Assembly (NCBI GenBank): GCA_031280615.1
Contig: JAITGO010000017.1
Span: 496,001-560,000, forward strand
Direction: 5' to 3'
Source of the DNA: Desulfobulbus sp.
GTDB taxonomy: Bacteria > Desulfobacterota > Desulfobulbia > Desulfobulbales > Desulfobulbaceae
Length of the DNA: 64,000 bases
Each line of letters opens with the position of its first letter. Position 1 is the stretch's first letter. The notes beneath the pieces were generated by a model. That model did no database searches, was not told where the DNA came from, and worked only from the letters and a program-made list of their open reading frames with translations. Shown one piece after another: positions 45,123-54,148 of this stretch. Made by a program: the position numbers and the translations under genes.

Positions 45123-45485
45123 ATGGATGAACAGGAGTTGTTGCGTTTCAAAGAGCAGCTTGAGGCGATGAAATCGGAAATAACCACCGATGTCGAACAG
45201 ACTTTGACCGACATGACCAAGGCCTCCGGCAACATCCCCGACCCCAACGACCGGGCCAGCATGGAATCGGATCGGAGTTTCGAGTTGCGAATTCGCGGCC
45301 GGGAACGGAAACTGATGGACAAGATCGAAGAAGCCCTGGCCCGGATCGAAGACGGCAGCTACGGTGTCTGTGCCGGCTGCGGCTGCGATATCGCGGTCAA
45401 ACGGCTTGAGGCCCGGCCTGTGGCCAAATACTGCATCGACTGTAAATCCCGGCAGGAGCAGCGTGAAAAAGAACAGGGAAGATAG
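45123..45485 (+). CDS. DksA/TraR-type zinc-finger transcription factor
   Basis: A 120-residue protein with a coiled-coil N-terminal half and a C4 zinc finger: C-A-G-C-G near residue 81 and C-I-D-C-K at about 102. It has D-x-x-D/A-like acidic residues in the coiled-coil tip region. Family members bind the secondary channel of RNA polymerase and act with ppGpp. It begins two bases after the moaC stop. Whether it is the main DksA or a paralogue cannot be decided here. Confidence 0.88.
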   Translation: MDEQELLRFKEQLEAMKSEITTDVEQTLTDMTKASGNIPDPNDRASMESDRSFELRIRGRERKLMDKIEEALARIEDGSYGVCAGCGCDIAVKRLEARPVAKYCIDCKSRQEQREKEQGR

Positions 45486-45493
45486 GCGGTTGT

Positions 45494-46492
45494 ATGCCTG
45501 AATTACGTAAAGATCCGATTCTAGGCCGCTGGATCATCATTGCCCAGGAGCGGGGCAAGCGGCCGACCGATTTTTTGGTCGAGGAATACCAGGTCAAGGG
45601 CGGGTTTTGCCCGCTCTGCCCCGGCAATGAGAAGACGACTCCGGACGAGGTGCTGGCCTATGGCCGGGACTGGGGCTATCCCAATAGCCCGGGCTGGAAT
45701 TTGCGGGTCGTTCCCAACAAATACCCGGCCCTGGTCATTGAGGGCGAGCTCGACAAGCAGGGCGAAGGGTTGTACGACCGGATGAACGGCATCGGCGCCC
45801 ATGAGGTTATCGTCGAAAGCCCGAACCATCAGGATCGGTTTTCCCATTTGCCGCCGCACCTCATGCTCTTTACCTTTCAGGCCTTTCGCGAGCGTATTCG
45901 CGACCTGGCCAAGGACAATCGTTTCAGCTACGTGGTGGTGTTTAAGAATTTCGGCAAGGCCGCCGGCGCCTCGCTCGAACACTCCCATTCCCAGTTGGTG
46001 GCGCTGCCCATTCTGCCCCGGATGGTGATCTCCGAACTCGAAGGCAGCCTTTCCTATTACAAGTACAAGGACCGCTGCATTTTTTGCGATATCATCCGCC
46101 AGGAGTTGCAGCAGAAGGTGCGCTTGGTGTGCGAAAACGAACTGTTCGTCACCTTGACCCCCTTTGCGCCGCGTTCGCCGTTCGAGATGTGGATTTTACC
46201 CAAACGGCATGAATCCTCCTATATCGAACAGGACGACAACTCGCTGACCAAGCTGGCCGAAATTTTTTCCGAAACCCTGCGCCGGCTCGATGCCTGCATC
46301 CCCCATGTCCCGTATAATTTCGTGCTCCATACCCAGCCGCTCCGCTCCGGTCCGCTGGAATATTACCACTGGCATTTCGAGATCGTTCCCAAATTGACGT
46401 CCATAGCGGGGTTCGAGTGGGGAACCGGCTTCTACATCAATCCCATGCCGCCGGAAGAGACGTGTCGCTATCTCCGCGAGGTGACACTGTAG
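45494..46492 (+). CDS. galT: Galactose-1-phosphate uridylyltransferase
   Basis: HIT-superfamily nucleotidyltransferase of the Leloir pathway, 332 residues. The N-terminal Zn-type pair C-P-L-C lies near residue 37, and the active-site loop S-L-E-H-S-H-S-Q carries the catalytic His in an H-x-H-x-Q motif. A second Cys pair C-I-F-C and the late Y-Y-H-W-H-F-E-I motif are present. Some bacterial GalT homologues act on other sugar phosphates, so galactose specificity is inferred. Confidence 0.92.
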   Translation: MPELRKDPILGRWIIIAQERGKRPTDFLVEEYQVKGGFCPLCPGNEKTTPDEVLAYGRDWGYPNSPGWNLRVVPNKYPALVIEGELDKQGEGLYDRMNGIGAHEVIVESPNHQDRFSHLPPHLMLFTFQAFRERIRDLAKDNRFSYVVVFKNFGKAAGASLEHSHSQLVALPILPRMVISELEGSLSYYKYKDRCIFCDIIRQELQQKVRLVCENELFVTLTPFAPRSPFEMWILPKRHESSYIEQDDNSLTKLAEIFSETLRRLDACIPHVPYNFVLHTQPLRSGPLEYYHWHFEIVPKLTSIAGFEWGTGFYINPMPPEETCRYLREVTL

Positions 46493-46501
46493 GAGGACAC
46501 C

Positions 46502-46858
46502 GTGGAAAAGAAACGTATTTTACTGGTCGACGACGAGGAAAGCATCCAGCTGCTCTATCGCGAGGAGTTCGAGGAAGAGGGCTACCTCGTGGATTCGGCC
46601 CGCAATGGTGCCGAGGCCCTGGCGAAGTTCAGGGAGAATCCACCCGACCTGGTGCTGCTGGATATCAACATGCCGGGCATGAACGGCATCGAGGTTCTGC
46701 GGCAGATGAAGGAACTGCGGGCGACGCTGCCCATCATCCTCAACTCCGCCTATCAGGAATACAAACAGGACTTCGGCAGTTGGGCCTCTGAGGCCTATGT
46801 GGTCAAGTCGGCCGACATGGACGAACTCAAGGCCGCAGTCCGTAAATACATCGGCTGA
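46502..46858 (+). CDS. Orphan single-domain response regulator
   Basis: A 118-residue receiver domain with D10 and D11 followed by E12, phospho-acceptor D54 in L-L-D-I-N-M-P, and the lysine in V-V-K-S-A-D. The usual K-P is replaced by K-S. It starts at GTG 46502 with an excellent AGGAGG ribosome binding site nine bases after galT. No kinase is nearby, and its partner is unknown. Confidence 0.88.
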   Translation: MEKKRILLVDDEESIQLLYREEFEEEGYLVDSARNGAEALAKFRENPPDLVLLDINMPGMNGIEVLRQMKELRATLPIILNSAYQEYKQDFGSWASEAYVVKSADMDELKAAVRKYIG

Positions 46859-46933
46859 ACCGGACGGCATTCGGCGGCAGCAATCCTGCCGGGCCGAGTG
46901 CCGCCGTCCCCGCACAACCCACCCCATCGTTGC

Positions 46934-47746
46934 ATGAAGGATATCCAGAGTCTCCACGATTCCAGACGGATCAATATCCGCAAGGTGGGCGTCAAATCGA
47001 TCTCCTATCCGATCATCGTCCTTGACCGGGCCAGCGCGACCCAGCAGACCTTGGCCCGGGTCAACATGTACGTCAACCTGCCGCACCGGTTCAAGGGCAC
47101 CCACATGAGCCGGTTTGTCGAGATTCTCAATCGGTTCCACGGTCAATTCAATATCAAGACCTGCCACCTCATTCTCGAAGAAATGAAACGGCGCCTGGAG
47201 GCCGAGTCGGCCCACCTGGAGATCGAGTTTCCCTTTTTCCTCGCGACCGGCTCAGGGGAACAGGAGCCCGGCATGGCGCGGTACGATTGCCGCCTGCACG
47301 GCACCCTGGCCCGGATCTTCGACCTCGTGGTCGAGGTCGACGTCCCGGTTGCGCTGCCCAGCCGTTGCGATTCGGGGCAGGCGCCTGCTCTCGGAGGCAT
47401 TTGGGGCGGCGTCACCGCGGCTGTCCGCATGAAACGCTTTCTCTGGATCGAGGACCTGATCGCCCTGATCCGCCAGGAGACCGTTCCCCGGACGGCGCAG
47501 GCCGAAACCGTGGAATCCCTCTGTTGCCGGACCGGCGATGCCCTGCGGGCAAGCGGTTCGTTTCATTGGTATAAAATTGTTGTGAAAAACATATCCAGCG
47601 GGTATTCAACGTTTGCTTCTTCCGAGTGGCCCGAGAGTGCGCCGAACCGGGCGGATGGCCTTGAAGAAGCGTGGTATTCCGACGGCGCTCCGGTCGCCGT
47701 TTGCCCTTCTCATGTTCAACAAACCATCAAGAGCGGACCGCGATGA
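46934..47746 (+). CDS. FolE2-like (GTP cyclohydrolase IB family) protein with degenerate active site
   Basis: A 270-residue protein. The first 150 residues match FolE2: I-R-K-V-G-V-K-S-I-S-Y-P-I, L-P-H-R-F-K-G-T-H-M-S-R-F-V-E-I-L and a F-P-F-F segment. In the second half the normal T-L-C-P-C-S-K motif is replaced by A-L-P-S-R-C-D-S, the G-A-H-N-Q-R segment by G-G-I-W-G-G-V, and the late E-S-I-H-N-H region is gone. The zinc and catalytic ligands are therefore largely missing, so enzyme activity is doubtful. ATG 46934 gives the family N-terminus. It overlaps glyS by ATGA. Confidence 0.78.
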   Translation: MKDIQSLHDSRRINIRKVGVKSISYPIIVLDRASATQQTLARVNMYVNLPHRFKGTHMSRFVEILNRFHGQFNIKTCHLILEEMKRRLEAESAHLEIEFPFFLATGSGEQEPGMARYDCRLHGTLARIFDLVVEVDVPVALPSRCDSGQAPALGGIWGGVTAAVRMKRFLWIEDLIALIRQETVPRTAQAETVESLCCRTGDALRASGSFHWYKIVVKNISSGYSTFASSEWPESAPNRADGLEEAWYSDGAPVAVCPSHVQQTIKSGPR

Positions 47747-49824
47747 GTGAACTTCTTTTTGAAATCGGGACAGAAGAAATTCCGGCTGGGTACATCCAGC
47801 CTGCCCTGGAGGTGTTGGCCGCCGAGGCGGCCAAGAAGCTGAACGGCCTGGAGCTGGCCTTCGAGTCGATCCGCAGTTTTGGCACGCCCAGGCGTCTGGC
47901 CATGGCCATCACCGGCCTGCAATCGCGCCAGGCGGATCGGCGCCAGGAACATATAGGTCCATCGAAAAAAGCCGGGTTCGACGCCAACGGCAACCTGACC
48001 AAGGCCGCCGAGGGCTTTGCCCGGTCGCGCGGTTTGGAGCCCGGACAACTGCAGGTGGTCACGACCCCCAAGGGCGAGTACCTGATGGCGGTGGAGGATG
48101 TCAAGGGCCAGGAAACGGCGGTACTGCTGCCCGCCCTGCTGGAATCCCTCGTTCGCGAACTGGTGTTCCCGAAATCGATGCACTGGGCCGACTACAGCAT
48201 GACGTTTGCCCGGCCTATCCAATGGCTGCTGGTCCTGTACGACGGTGCGGTGGTGCCCATGGCCTTCGAGGGACTGACCAGCGGTGCAACCACCCGAGGG
48301 CATCGGTTCATGGCCCCGGAGGAAGTCGAGATCAACGGCATCGACTCCTACCTGGCCGCCCTGGCCAGCCGCTTTGTCATGGTGGATCCCGCGGAACGGC
48401 GGGCCAAGGTGGTGGAGGAGGTTCGGCGAGCGGTGAGCGAAAGGGCCGGTGCACAAGGGGCACAGCCGGTCCTGCACGTGGGCCTGCTCGACACGGTGAC
48501 CAACCTGGTCGAATGCCCCTGTGCGATCTGCGGCAGTTTCGATCGTAAGTTCCTGCAATTGCCGCAAGAAGCCCTGGTGACTTCGATGCGCGAGCATCAG
48601 AAATATTTTCCGGTCATCGGGCCGGACGGCAAGCTCCTGCCCCTGTTCGTGGCGGTGAACAATACTCGGATCGCAGACCAGGCCCTGGCTGCCAGCGGTC
48701 ACGAGCGGGTTCTGCGCGCCCGGCTCGAGGATGGCTTGTTTTTCTTCAACGAAGACCGCAAGCGCCCGCTGGCCGACCGGTGCCAGGAACTGCACGGCAT
48801 TGTCTTCCAGAACAAGCTGGGGACCATGCAAGCCAAAAGCAAGCGACTTGCCGCCTTGGCCGGGCTGTTGGCCGACCGGATTGCGCCCGAACTGCGCGAC
48901 GATGCCGTCCGCGCCGCCAACCTGGCCAAGGCCGATCTGCTCACCACCATGGTGGGCGAGTTTCCCTCGCTCCAGGGGATCATGGGCCGGGTGTACGGGC
49001 TCCATGACGGAGAAAAACCGGCGGTGGCCCAGGCCATCGAGGAACATTACCTGCCGATCCGGGCCGGCGGCGAAGTGCCGCAATCCCTGTTGGGAGCCCT
49101 GGTCGGGATTGCCGACCGTCTGGATACCCTGGTCGGATGCTTTGCCATCGGTGAAAAACCCACGGGCAACAAGGATGCCTTTGGCCTCAGGAGACAGGCA
49201 ATCGGGCTGATCAGCCTGCTGCGCGGCTTGCACATCTCCCTCTCGCTGAAGGCCGTTGCGACCGCCGCCCTGTCCGGTTATGCCGGGGTGATCGAGCAAA
49301 AGCCCGAGGTGGTCAACGAGGTGGTTCATTTCATCCGCCTGCGCTTTGAAAACGAGCAGATTGCCACCGGCCTGCCCCAGGAGTTGGTGGAAGCGGCCAC
49401 CTCGGTCGGTTTTGACGATCCGATCGACTGCCTGCGGCGGATCGAGGCCCTCAATCAGATCCGCGGCCAGGAGAATTTCGGGATATTGGCCGGCTCCTTC
49501 AAGCGGATCCGCAACATCATTAAGGATAACCGCACGACCGAGATCGACGAAGCACTCTTGAGCGAGCCGGCCGAAAAGGAATTGTTCGCCGCCTTGGTGG
49601 CGGTACGGAGCAAGGCCCTGCCATTGCTCGAGCAACGGGCCTATCAGCCGGCACTGCTGGCGATGCTGGAAATCAAGAATCCGGTGGACCGCTTCTTCGA
49701 TGCCGTCATGGTCATGGCCGAGAATGCCTCTGTCCGCCAGAACCGCTTGAACCTGCTGACTGCCTTGGGCGAGTTGATCCTTCGGGTGGGCGACATTTCC
49801 CGGATGCATGTGGAAAAAGAGTAG
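47743..49824 (+). CDS. glyS: Glycyl-tRNA synthetase beta subunit
   Basis: Beta subunit of the bacterial tetrameric glycyl-tRNA synthetase, 693 residues. It shows the N-terminal L-L-F-E-I-G-T-E-E-I-P, F-G-T-P-R-R-L-A, M-R-W/H-type S-M-H-W-A-D-Y-S-M-T-F-A-R-P and a long HD/anticodon-binding C-terminus with K-N-P-V-D-R-F-F-D-A-V-M-V-M. The alpha subunit gene glyQ, usually directly upstream, is not adjacent; the FolE2-like gene occupies that place. A terminator follows. Confidence 0.95.
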   Translation: MSELLFEIGTEEIPAGYIQPALEVLAAEAAKKLNGLELAFESIRSFGTPRRLAMAITGLQSRQADRRQEHIGPSKKAGFDANGNLTKAAEGFARSRGLEPGQLQVVTTPKGEYLMAVEDVKGQETAVLLPALLESLVRELVFPKSMHWADYSMTFARPIQWLLVLYDGAVVPMAFEGLTSGATTRGHRFMAPEEVEINGIDSYLAALASRFVMVDPAERRAKVVEEVRRAVSERAGAQGAQPVLHVGLLDTVTNLVECPCAICGSFDRKFLQLPQEALVTSMREHQKYFPVIGPDGKLLPLFVAVNNTRIADQALAASGHERVLRARLEDGLFFFNEDRKRPLADRCQELHGIVFQNKLGTMQAKSKRLAALAGLLADRIAPELRDDAVRAANLAKADLLTTMVGEFPSLQGIMGRVYGLHDGEKPAVAQAIEEHYLPIRAGGEVPQSLLGALVGIADRLDTLVGCFAIGEKPTGNKDAFGLRRQAIGLISLLRGLHISLSLKAVATAALSGYAGVIEQKPEVVNEVVHFIRLRFENEQIATGLPQELVEAATSVGFDDPIDCLRRIEALNQIRGQENFGILAGSFKRIRNIIKDNRTTEIDEALLSEPAEKELFAALVAVRSKALPLLEQRAYQPALLAMLEIKNPVDRFFDAVMVMAENASVRQNRLNLLTALGELILRVGDISRMHVEKE

Positions 49825-49872
49825 CCGCCGCGTTTGCGCTGCACCGGCTTCCGTCCCTCTGTGGAGGGAAAC

Positions 49873-49906
49873 AAAAAAGGCTGTCCCTTTTGGGACAGCC
49901 TTTTTT
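49873..49906. terminator. Bidirectional terminator between glyS and the cytochrome gene
   Basis: AAAAAAGGCTGTCCC (49873-49887) and GGGACAGCCTTTTTT (49892-49906) are perfect arms with a TTTT loop. Runs of A and T flank the stem on both sides, so it can serve both glyS (plus) and the convergent cytochrome operon (minus). Confidence 0.95.
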
Positions 49907-49938
49907 GTTTTTACGGCTCGATAGTTATTTACTGTCAG

Positions 49939-50337
49939 CTATTTTTTGTGGCAGACAACGCACTTGACGAGATCGGGATTGTTCTTGCGATGGCAGCCCT
50001 GACAGAGGGTGTGGGCGGCGTTTTTGAAGGAAGCCAATTTTTCGGGCATCTCAGCCTTGCTGTTGTGGCAGGATTCGCATTTTTCGATTTTCTGCCCCTC
50101 GGTGTAGGAAAGCCGTTTCCCCTCTGCGGTTTTGCCGTGATGGCAGGTCTTGCATTCCAGGCGGGCTTGATGGGCGCCATGCGGAAAATAAGCCGGCTTT
50201 TCCGGCTTCGCCGCATCGATGGTCGACTGCAGGACGAGATCCGGCGGCCCCTTGTCCTCCCCGGTGTTACCCATCGACATGGAAGAGGGAAAACAGCAGA
50301 ATGCCACGAAAACGCCGTATATCAGCGCTTTTTTCAT
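49939..50337 (-). CDS. Periplasmic tetrahaem cytochrome c (class III-like)
   Basis: A 132-residue protein. A signal peptide covers about 1-24. The mature part is small and has four C-x2-C-H haem motifs (C-K-T-C-H, C-E-S-C-H, C-Q-G-C-H, C-V-V-C-H) with further histidines such as F-P-H-G-A-H available as axial ligands. This is consistent with a cytochrome c3/c7-type electron carrier. ATG 50337 has an outstanding AAGGAGG ribosome binding site. It is downstream of the cytochrome-maturation genes ccsB and resB on the same strand. Confidence 0.9.
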   Translation of the reverse strand: MKKALIYGVFVAFCCFPSSMSMGNTGEDKGPPDLVLQSTIDAAKPEKPAYFPHGAHQARLECKTCHHGKTAEGKRLSYTEGQKIEKCESCHNSKAEMPEKLASFKNAAHTLCQGCHRKNNPDLVKCVVCHKK

Positions 50338-50491
50338 GACCAACCTCCTTCTGGTTTGGCGTTCGCGTTGTGGTTCTGAAATGAAAGCCCGTATGCTCTG
50401 CGGACGTTATAGGTGACGGCCGAGGGATTGTCAAGACAGGGCGGGAAATTCTCGTCCCGCTCGCCGCTCAAACCGCCGGCAGGCCGTCCAC

Positions 50492-51346
50492 TCAGGCCGA
50501 ACCGTAGCTGTGGAGACCCGACAGGAAAAAGTTCACCCCGAAGTACGTGAAAAAGACCGCGACAAATCCGAGCATCGCGAGCCAGGCGATCCGCCGGCCC
50601 CGCCATCCCCTGGTGAAACGGGCATGCAAGGTCAGGGCATAGAGGAACCAGGTGATGATCGACCAGGTTTCCTTCGGGTCCCAGCTCCAGTAGGTACCCC
50701 AGGCTTCGTTGGCCCAGACCGCCCCGGTGATGATTCCGGCCGAAAGCCACATGAACCCGAAGACGATGGTTTTGTAGGTCAAATCGTCGATCACCGGCAG
50801 CGACGGCAAGGCATCGGTCATGTTTCGGTTGGTGTGCTGCGGCTTGTTTTCCGCCGATTGTTTGAGGAGATACATCACTCCCAGGGCACCGGCCACGGCA
50901 AAGGCGGCGTAGCCGATGAAGCAGGTCACCACGTGGGCGATCAGCCAATTCGACTGCAGGGCGGGGATAAGGGGGGAGATGCGAGAATCGATCCGGTCGG
51001 CAAACGAGGCGTAGGCCATGGCCACAGCCACGCAAGGCATGACGAAGGCCCCCATGATCCGCGTCTTGAAGCGGTATTCCAGCGCCAGGTAAAAGCATGC
51101 GGTACACCAGGCAAAGAACACCAGCGACTCATACATGTTGGTCAAGGGGGCATGGCCGACCCCCATTTGATACGACTCGTGCCAGCGCAAGCCGATGGCC
51201 ACGGTCTGGGCGCAGGTGCCGGCCACTGCCAGCAGCATGCCGATCAAGCCGAATCGTTCCATTTTAAAGAGAAAAAGGCCAAGATAAAAAGCGGCGGCCA
51301 GAATATAGGCGATCATGGCGATGCCGAAAAGTTGCGAGCTGTCCAT
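50492..51346 (-). CDS. ccsB: Cytochrome c biogenesis protein CcsB/CcsA (system II)
   Basis: Haem-handling membrane protein of the system II cytochrome c synthetase, 284 residues with about eight helices. The tryptophan-rich W-G-T-Y-W-S-W-D-P-K-E-T-W haem-binding motif is intact near residues 215-230, with conserved His flanking it. ATG 51346 has GGAAAG upstream. It pairs with ResB encoded 44 bases upstream. Confidence 0.94.
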   Translation of the reverse strand: MDSSQLFGIAMIAYILAAAFYLGLFLFKMERFGLIGMLLAVAGTCAQTVAIGLRWHESYQMGVGHAPLTNMYESLVFFAWCTACFYLALEYRFKTRIMGAFVMPCVAVAMAYASFADRIDSRISPLIPALQSNWLIAHVVTCFIGYAAFAVAGALGVMYLLKQSAENKPQHTNRNMTDALPSLPVIDDLTYKTIVFGFMWLSAGIITGAVWANEAWGTYWSWDPKETWSIITWFLYALTLHARFTRGWRGRRIAWLAMLGFVAVFFTYFGVNFFLSGLHSYGSA

Positions 51347-51390
51347 AGGCACTTTCCGTTACGGGGCGGGAGGTTGGAAAAAGAAGGGAT

Positions 51391-52752
51391 TTATTTGGTC
51401 TCGTTATCTAACTTGCTGATTAATTGAAGAAAATATCTTTCAAAGCCTACCCTGTTTTTGTTGGCATCGCCAGCAAAAAGAAGACGGCAGCCTTTTTCTT
51501 CCGGTTGGACAAGTACATAGAGCCTCCGATGCGACAGGAAGAAGGCGATGTATAGGCCCACCAGCATCAGCAGGCAGCCTCCGTACACCAGTTCGACGCC
51601 TGGATCCTTGGTTGCCTGCAGACCGGTGGCGTAACGCTGGCGGATGGTCAGGAGGTAGGTGCCGGAAGGGCGCTCGATGGCGGCCTCCTGGTCGGCATGA
51701 ACCCAGAAGACGGACGGTTCGCCCCGGCCGTCGGTGAACCAGATTTTCAACTGGCGCGTCACCTCGCCCTGGCGTTCCCGGTTGATGATGCCGTAGCTGA
51801 CTCCGCCCTCGGGCCAGTCGATCTGCTGGGCCACGGGGATGCGGGCGGTGGTCTCGGCGCTGCCGTCCTTTTTCTTCAAGGTCGCTTGATAGTCTTGATA
51901 GGGTTGGTAGCTCGACTGGTAGAAGGTGACCCCCTTGTAGGTCAGCGGCTTGTTGACTTCGATCTCGGTGGTCTGTACCGGCGCGCCGTGCTCGAGCACC
52001 GTGACCTTGGAGCGGTAGGTTTTGGGCATGCCGTTGTCGTAATAGGCGATGCTGAAGTCGTCGCAGTGCAGGGCAAAGCCGAGGTCGAGGCGTTCGTTTC
52101 CCTTGTGGGCGTAGACATGATCGGTTTGTTCGCCTTCCGGCAGCATGACCGATCCCTTAAAGGCAAACAGCGGATCGCCAAAGACCTTGTGCGCCACCGC
52201 CGATGAGCCGAGCAGGGCGCCGGCCAGAATGACCAGGATGGAACAGTGGACCACGTAAAGGCCGAACCGGCTCCATTTGCCTTTTTCCGCGCCATAGATC
52301 CGGCCCGGATCCGCCGATCCTTCCTTGGCGTGCCAGCCGTGTCGCTTCAGCAGCGTCGCTACCCGGCCGGCGACCACCGGCATCTCTCCGGCAAGATGGA
52401 GTTCGCTGCGCAGCGGAAATTTTTCCAGTTGTTCGGAGCTGACCGCCAGGACATCCCGGCGAAACTGCCGGATCGCCTGGGGGATGCGCTCGATGCTGCA
52501 CACGATCAGGTTGAGCGCGAAAAGCGTCAGCAGCCCGAGAAACCACCAGGAATTGTACATGTCCGGAATGTCGAGGAGCTGAAAGAAGCGGGCGGTTTTG
52601 AAGCCGTATCGCTCGACATAAAAGGTAAAGGGATTGTTCTGGGGCACAATGGTGCCGACGATCGAGGTGCTGGCCAGGAGAAAGAGCAGAAACAAGGCGA
52701 GCTGGACAGAGGCGAATAGATCGAAGAGGGCGTTCTTTTTTTGGGTGGTCAT
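51391..52752 (-). CDS. resB: Cytochrome c biogenesis protein ResB (system II)
   Basis: Partner of CcsB in covalent haem attachment to apocytochromes, 453 residues. It has three N-terminal helices (L-A-S-V-Q-L-A-L-F-L-L-type start, then T-S-I-V-G-T-I-V-P-Q), a large periplasmic region with F-Y-Q-S-S-Y-Q, and a final helix. ATG 52752 is chosen over a TTG at 52761. This set would mature NrfA, NrfH and the tetrahaem cytochrome of this window. Confidence 0.93.
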   Translation of the reverse strand: MTTQKKNALFDLFASVQLALFLLFLLASTSIVGTIVPQNNPFTFYVERYGFKTARFFQLLDIPDMYNSWWFLGLLTLFALNLIVCSIERIPQAIRQFRRDVLAVSSEQLEKFPLRSELHLAGEMPVVAGRVATLLKRHGWHAKEGSADPGRIYGAEKGKWSRFGLYVVHCSILVILAGALLGSSAVAHKVFGDPLFAFKGSVMLPEGEQTDHVYAHKGNERLDLGFALHCDDFSIAYYDNGMPKTYRSKVTVLEHGAPVQTTEIEVNKPLTYKGVTFYQSSYQPYQDYQATLKKKDGSAETTARIPVAQQIDWPEGGVSYGIINRERQGEVTRQLKIWFTDGRGEPSVFWVHADQEAAIERPSGTYLLTIRQRYATGLQATKDPGVELVYGGCLLMLVGLYIAFFLSHRRLYVLVQPEEKGCRLLFAGDANKNRVGFERYFLQLISKLDNETK

Positions 52753-52885
52753 GGGATGCAACGAAAAATGCTGTGCAGAATGAGCGGTGATGCCCGGAAA
52801 AAGATCGGTTCAGGAGGTCGAGCGTTTTACTTATCACGAACGGTGCACCCCTGGCAACCGGCAATCGACTCCGAGGGTGAAAAGG

Positions 52886-54148
52886 TCACTTTGTGGGAGT
52901 GGTCTCGTTGGCCTTCCCACGGATCAGCATTGCGGCGTTGGGCAGGACGGCCATGGTCTCGGCGGCCGCGATCCGGCGTTGGACGCGGTCCAGGTCGATT
53001 TTCGCCATGCCGAGCCGGTGGCAGAGTGCGCTGTCGAGCGCAGTGACCAGTTCGATGCGGATGCGGGCGGTTTTGGCCATCAGGGCCAGGGCGGTGCCGC
53101 CGTTGCCGCTGTATTGCTGCGCCAGGTGCCGGAAGGCCGCCTGTGGCCCGCCCATCTCGAAATAGGGGAGAAAGGTGGCGGAACCCAGACCGTCGATGCA
53201 TTCGGCCAGCAGGATCAAACTGCCGCCGTCGCGGACAAAGGCGGCGGCGTTGTCGATGGCCTTGTGCGACTGAATCAGGTTGATATCCTTGGGAAAACCT
53301 CCTGCCGACGCCAATACCAGATCGTAGGGGCGGGCGACGGTTAGGCGATAGAGCGCGTCGTGTTCCCGGCAGGCGGCGAGGAAATCGGCAGAGTTCGCGC
53401 CGAAGCGGTAGGCCGCGACTTCGCCCCGGCTGTCCAGTAAACCGTGGATGGACAGGTAGGGCGGCAGCAGACGGTCGGCCTCGGCCAGATCCTCGGCCAG
53501 CGGATTGCCTGCCATTTGGCCGGGGCGGCAGCCGGAGGCCAGGCTGTTGTGCCGGCTGTCGAGAAAGAGGCGATGGTTGGCGTAGATCGCCTCCCGTTCG
53601 CCCAGACCGGGAAAGAGGAGCTTGCGGCCGCCGCCGAACCCGGCGAAATAGTGGTGGGCAATAGCGCCGACGGTCAGGATCAACCCTGCCTCGGCCAGCT
53701 CGGCGCGGATGCGGACCGGTGTTCCCCGGCTGGTGCGTCCCAACTCCGCAAACCGCGTCGGCGTCGAGCAATGGTGGTGGACAAAGGGGAAGTCCGCGTA
53801 GATCGGGCCGTAGGCGGCCAGCGATTCGTCCTCGCTCTGCGGCGCGTGGGTGCCGTAGGCGATATGAAAGGCGATGCGGGAGCGTTCCGCTCCCTGCTCG
53901 TGGAGGGCTTCGACCAGCCACGGCAGGACCGTGGGATAGCCGCAGAGCCGGGTTTTGTCGGCCACGACGATGACAATGGGGCCGGGAGGCAGGGGCTGCG
54001 GCAGCAGCCGATCAAGCCCGGCCCGGAAGGCGGCGCGTCCGGTCTCGGGTACCGGCTCGCGGGGTTCCAAGATATCGGCATGCGCCGGTACGGCACAGTC
54101 GAGCCGGCCCCGACCGTAGCGCAGGCAAAGGGTGCGGGCCGCACTCAT
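52886..54148 (-). CDS. larA: Nickel-pincer-cofactor-dependent lactate racemase-type enzyme LarA
   Basis: A 420-residue LarA/DUF2088 protein. Features include A-D-K-T-R, the catalytic-His region Y-G-T-H, and G-A-I-A-H-H-Y-F-A-G-F-G-G-G-R-K, whose lysine corresponds to the one anchoring the nickel pincer nucleotide. A-G-G-F-P-K-D-I-N-L-I-Q-S-H-K lies further on. The start at ATG 54148 overlaps the glcF stop (ATGA 54145-54148). LarA needs LarB, LarC and LarE for its cofactor, and none is in the window. LarA homologues can racemise other hydroxy acids, but the neighbouring genes fit lactate. Confidence 0.9.
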   Translation of the reverse strand: MSAARTLCLRYGRGRLDCAVPAHADILEPREPVPETGRAAFRAGLDRLLPQPLPPGPIVIVVADKTRLCGYPTVLPWLVEALHEQGAERSRIAFHIAYGTHAPQSEDESLAAYGPIYADFPFVHHHCSTPTRFAELGRTSRGTPVRIRAELAEAGLILTVGAIAHHYFAGFGGGRKLLFPGLGEREAIYANHRLFLDSRHNSLASGCRPGQMAGNPLAEDLAEADRLLPPYLSIHGLLDSRGEVAAYRFGANSADFLAACREHDALYRLTVARPYDLVLASAGGFPKDINLIQSHKAIDNAAAFVRDGGSLILLAECIDGLGSATFLPYFEMGGPQAAFRHLAQQYSGNGGTALALMAKTARIRIELVTALDSALCHRLGMAKIDLDRVQRRIAAAETMAVLPNAAMLIRGKANETTPTK

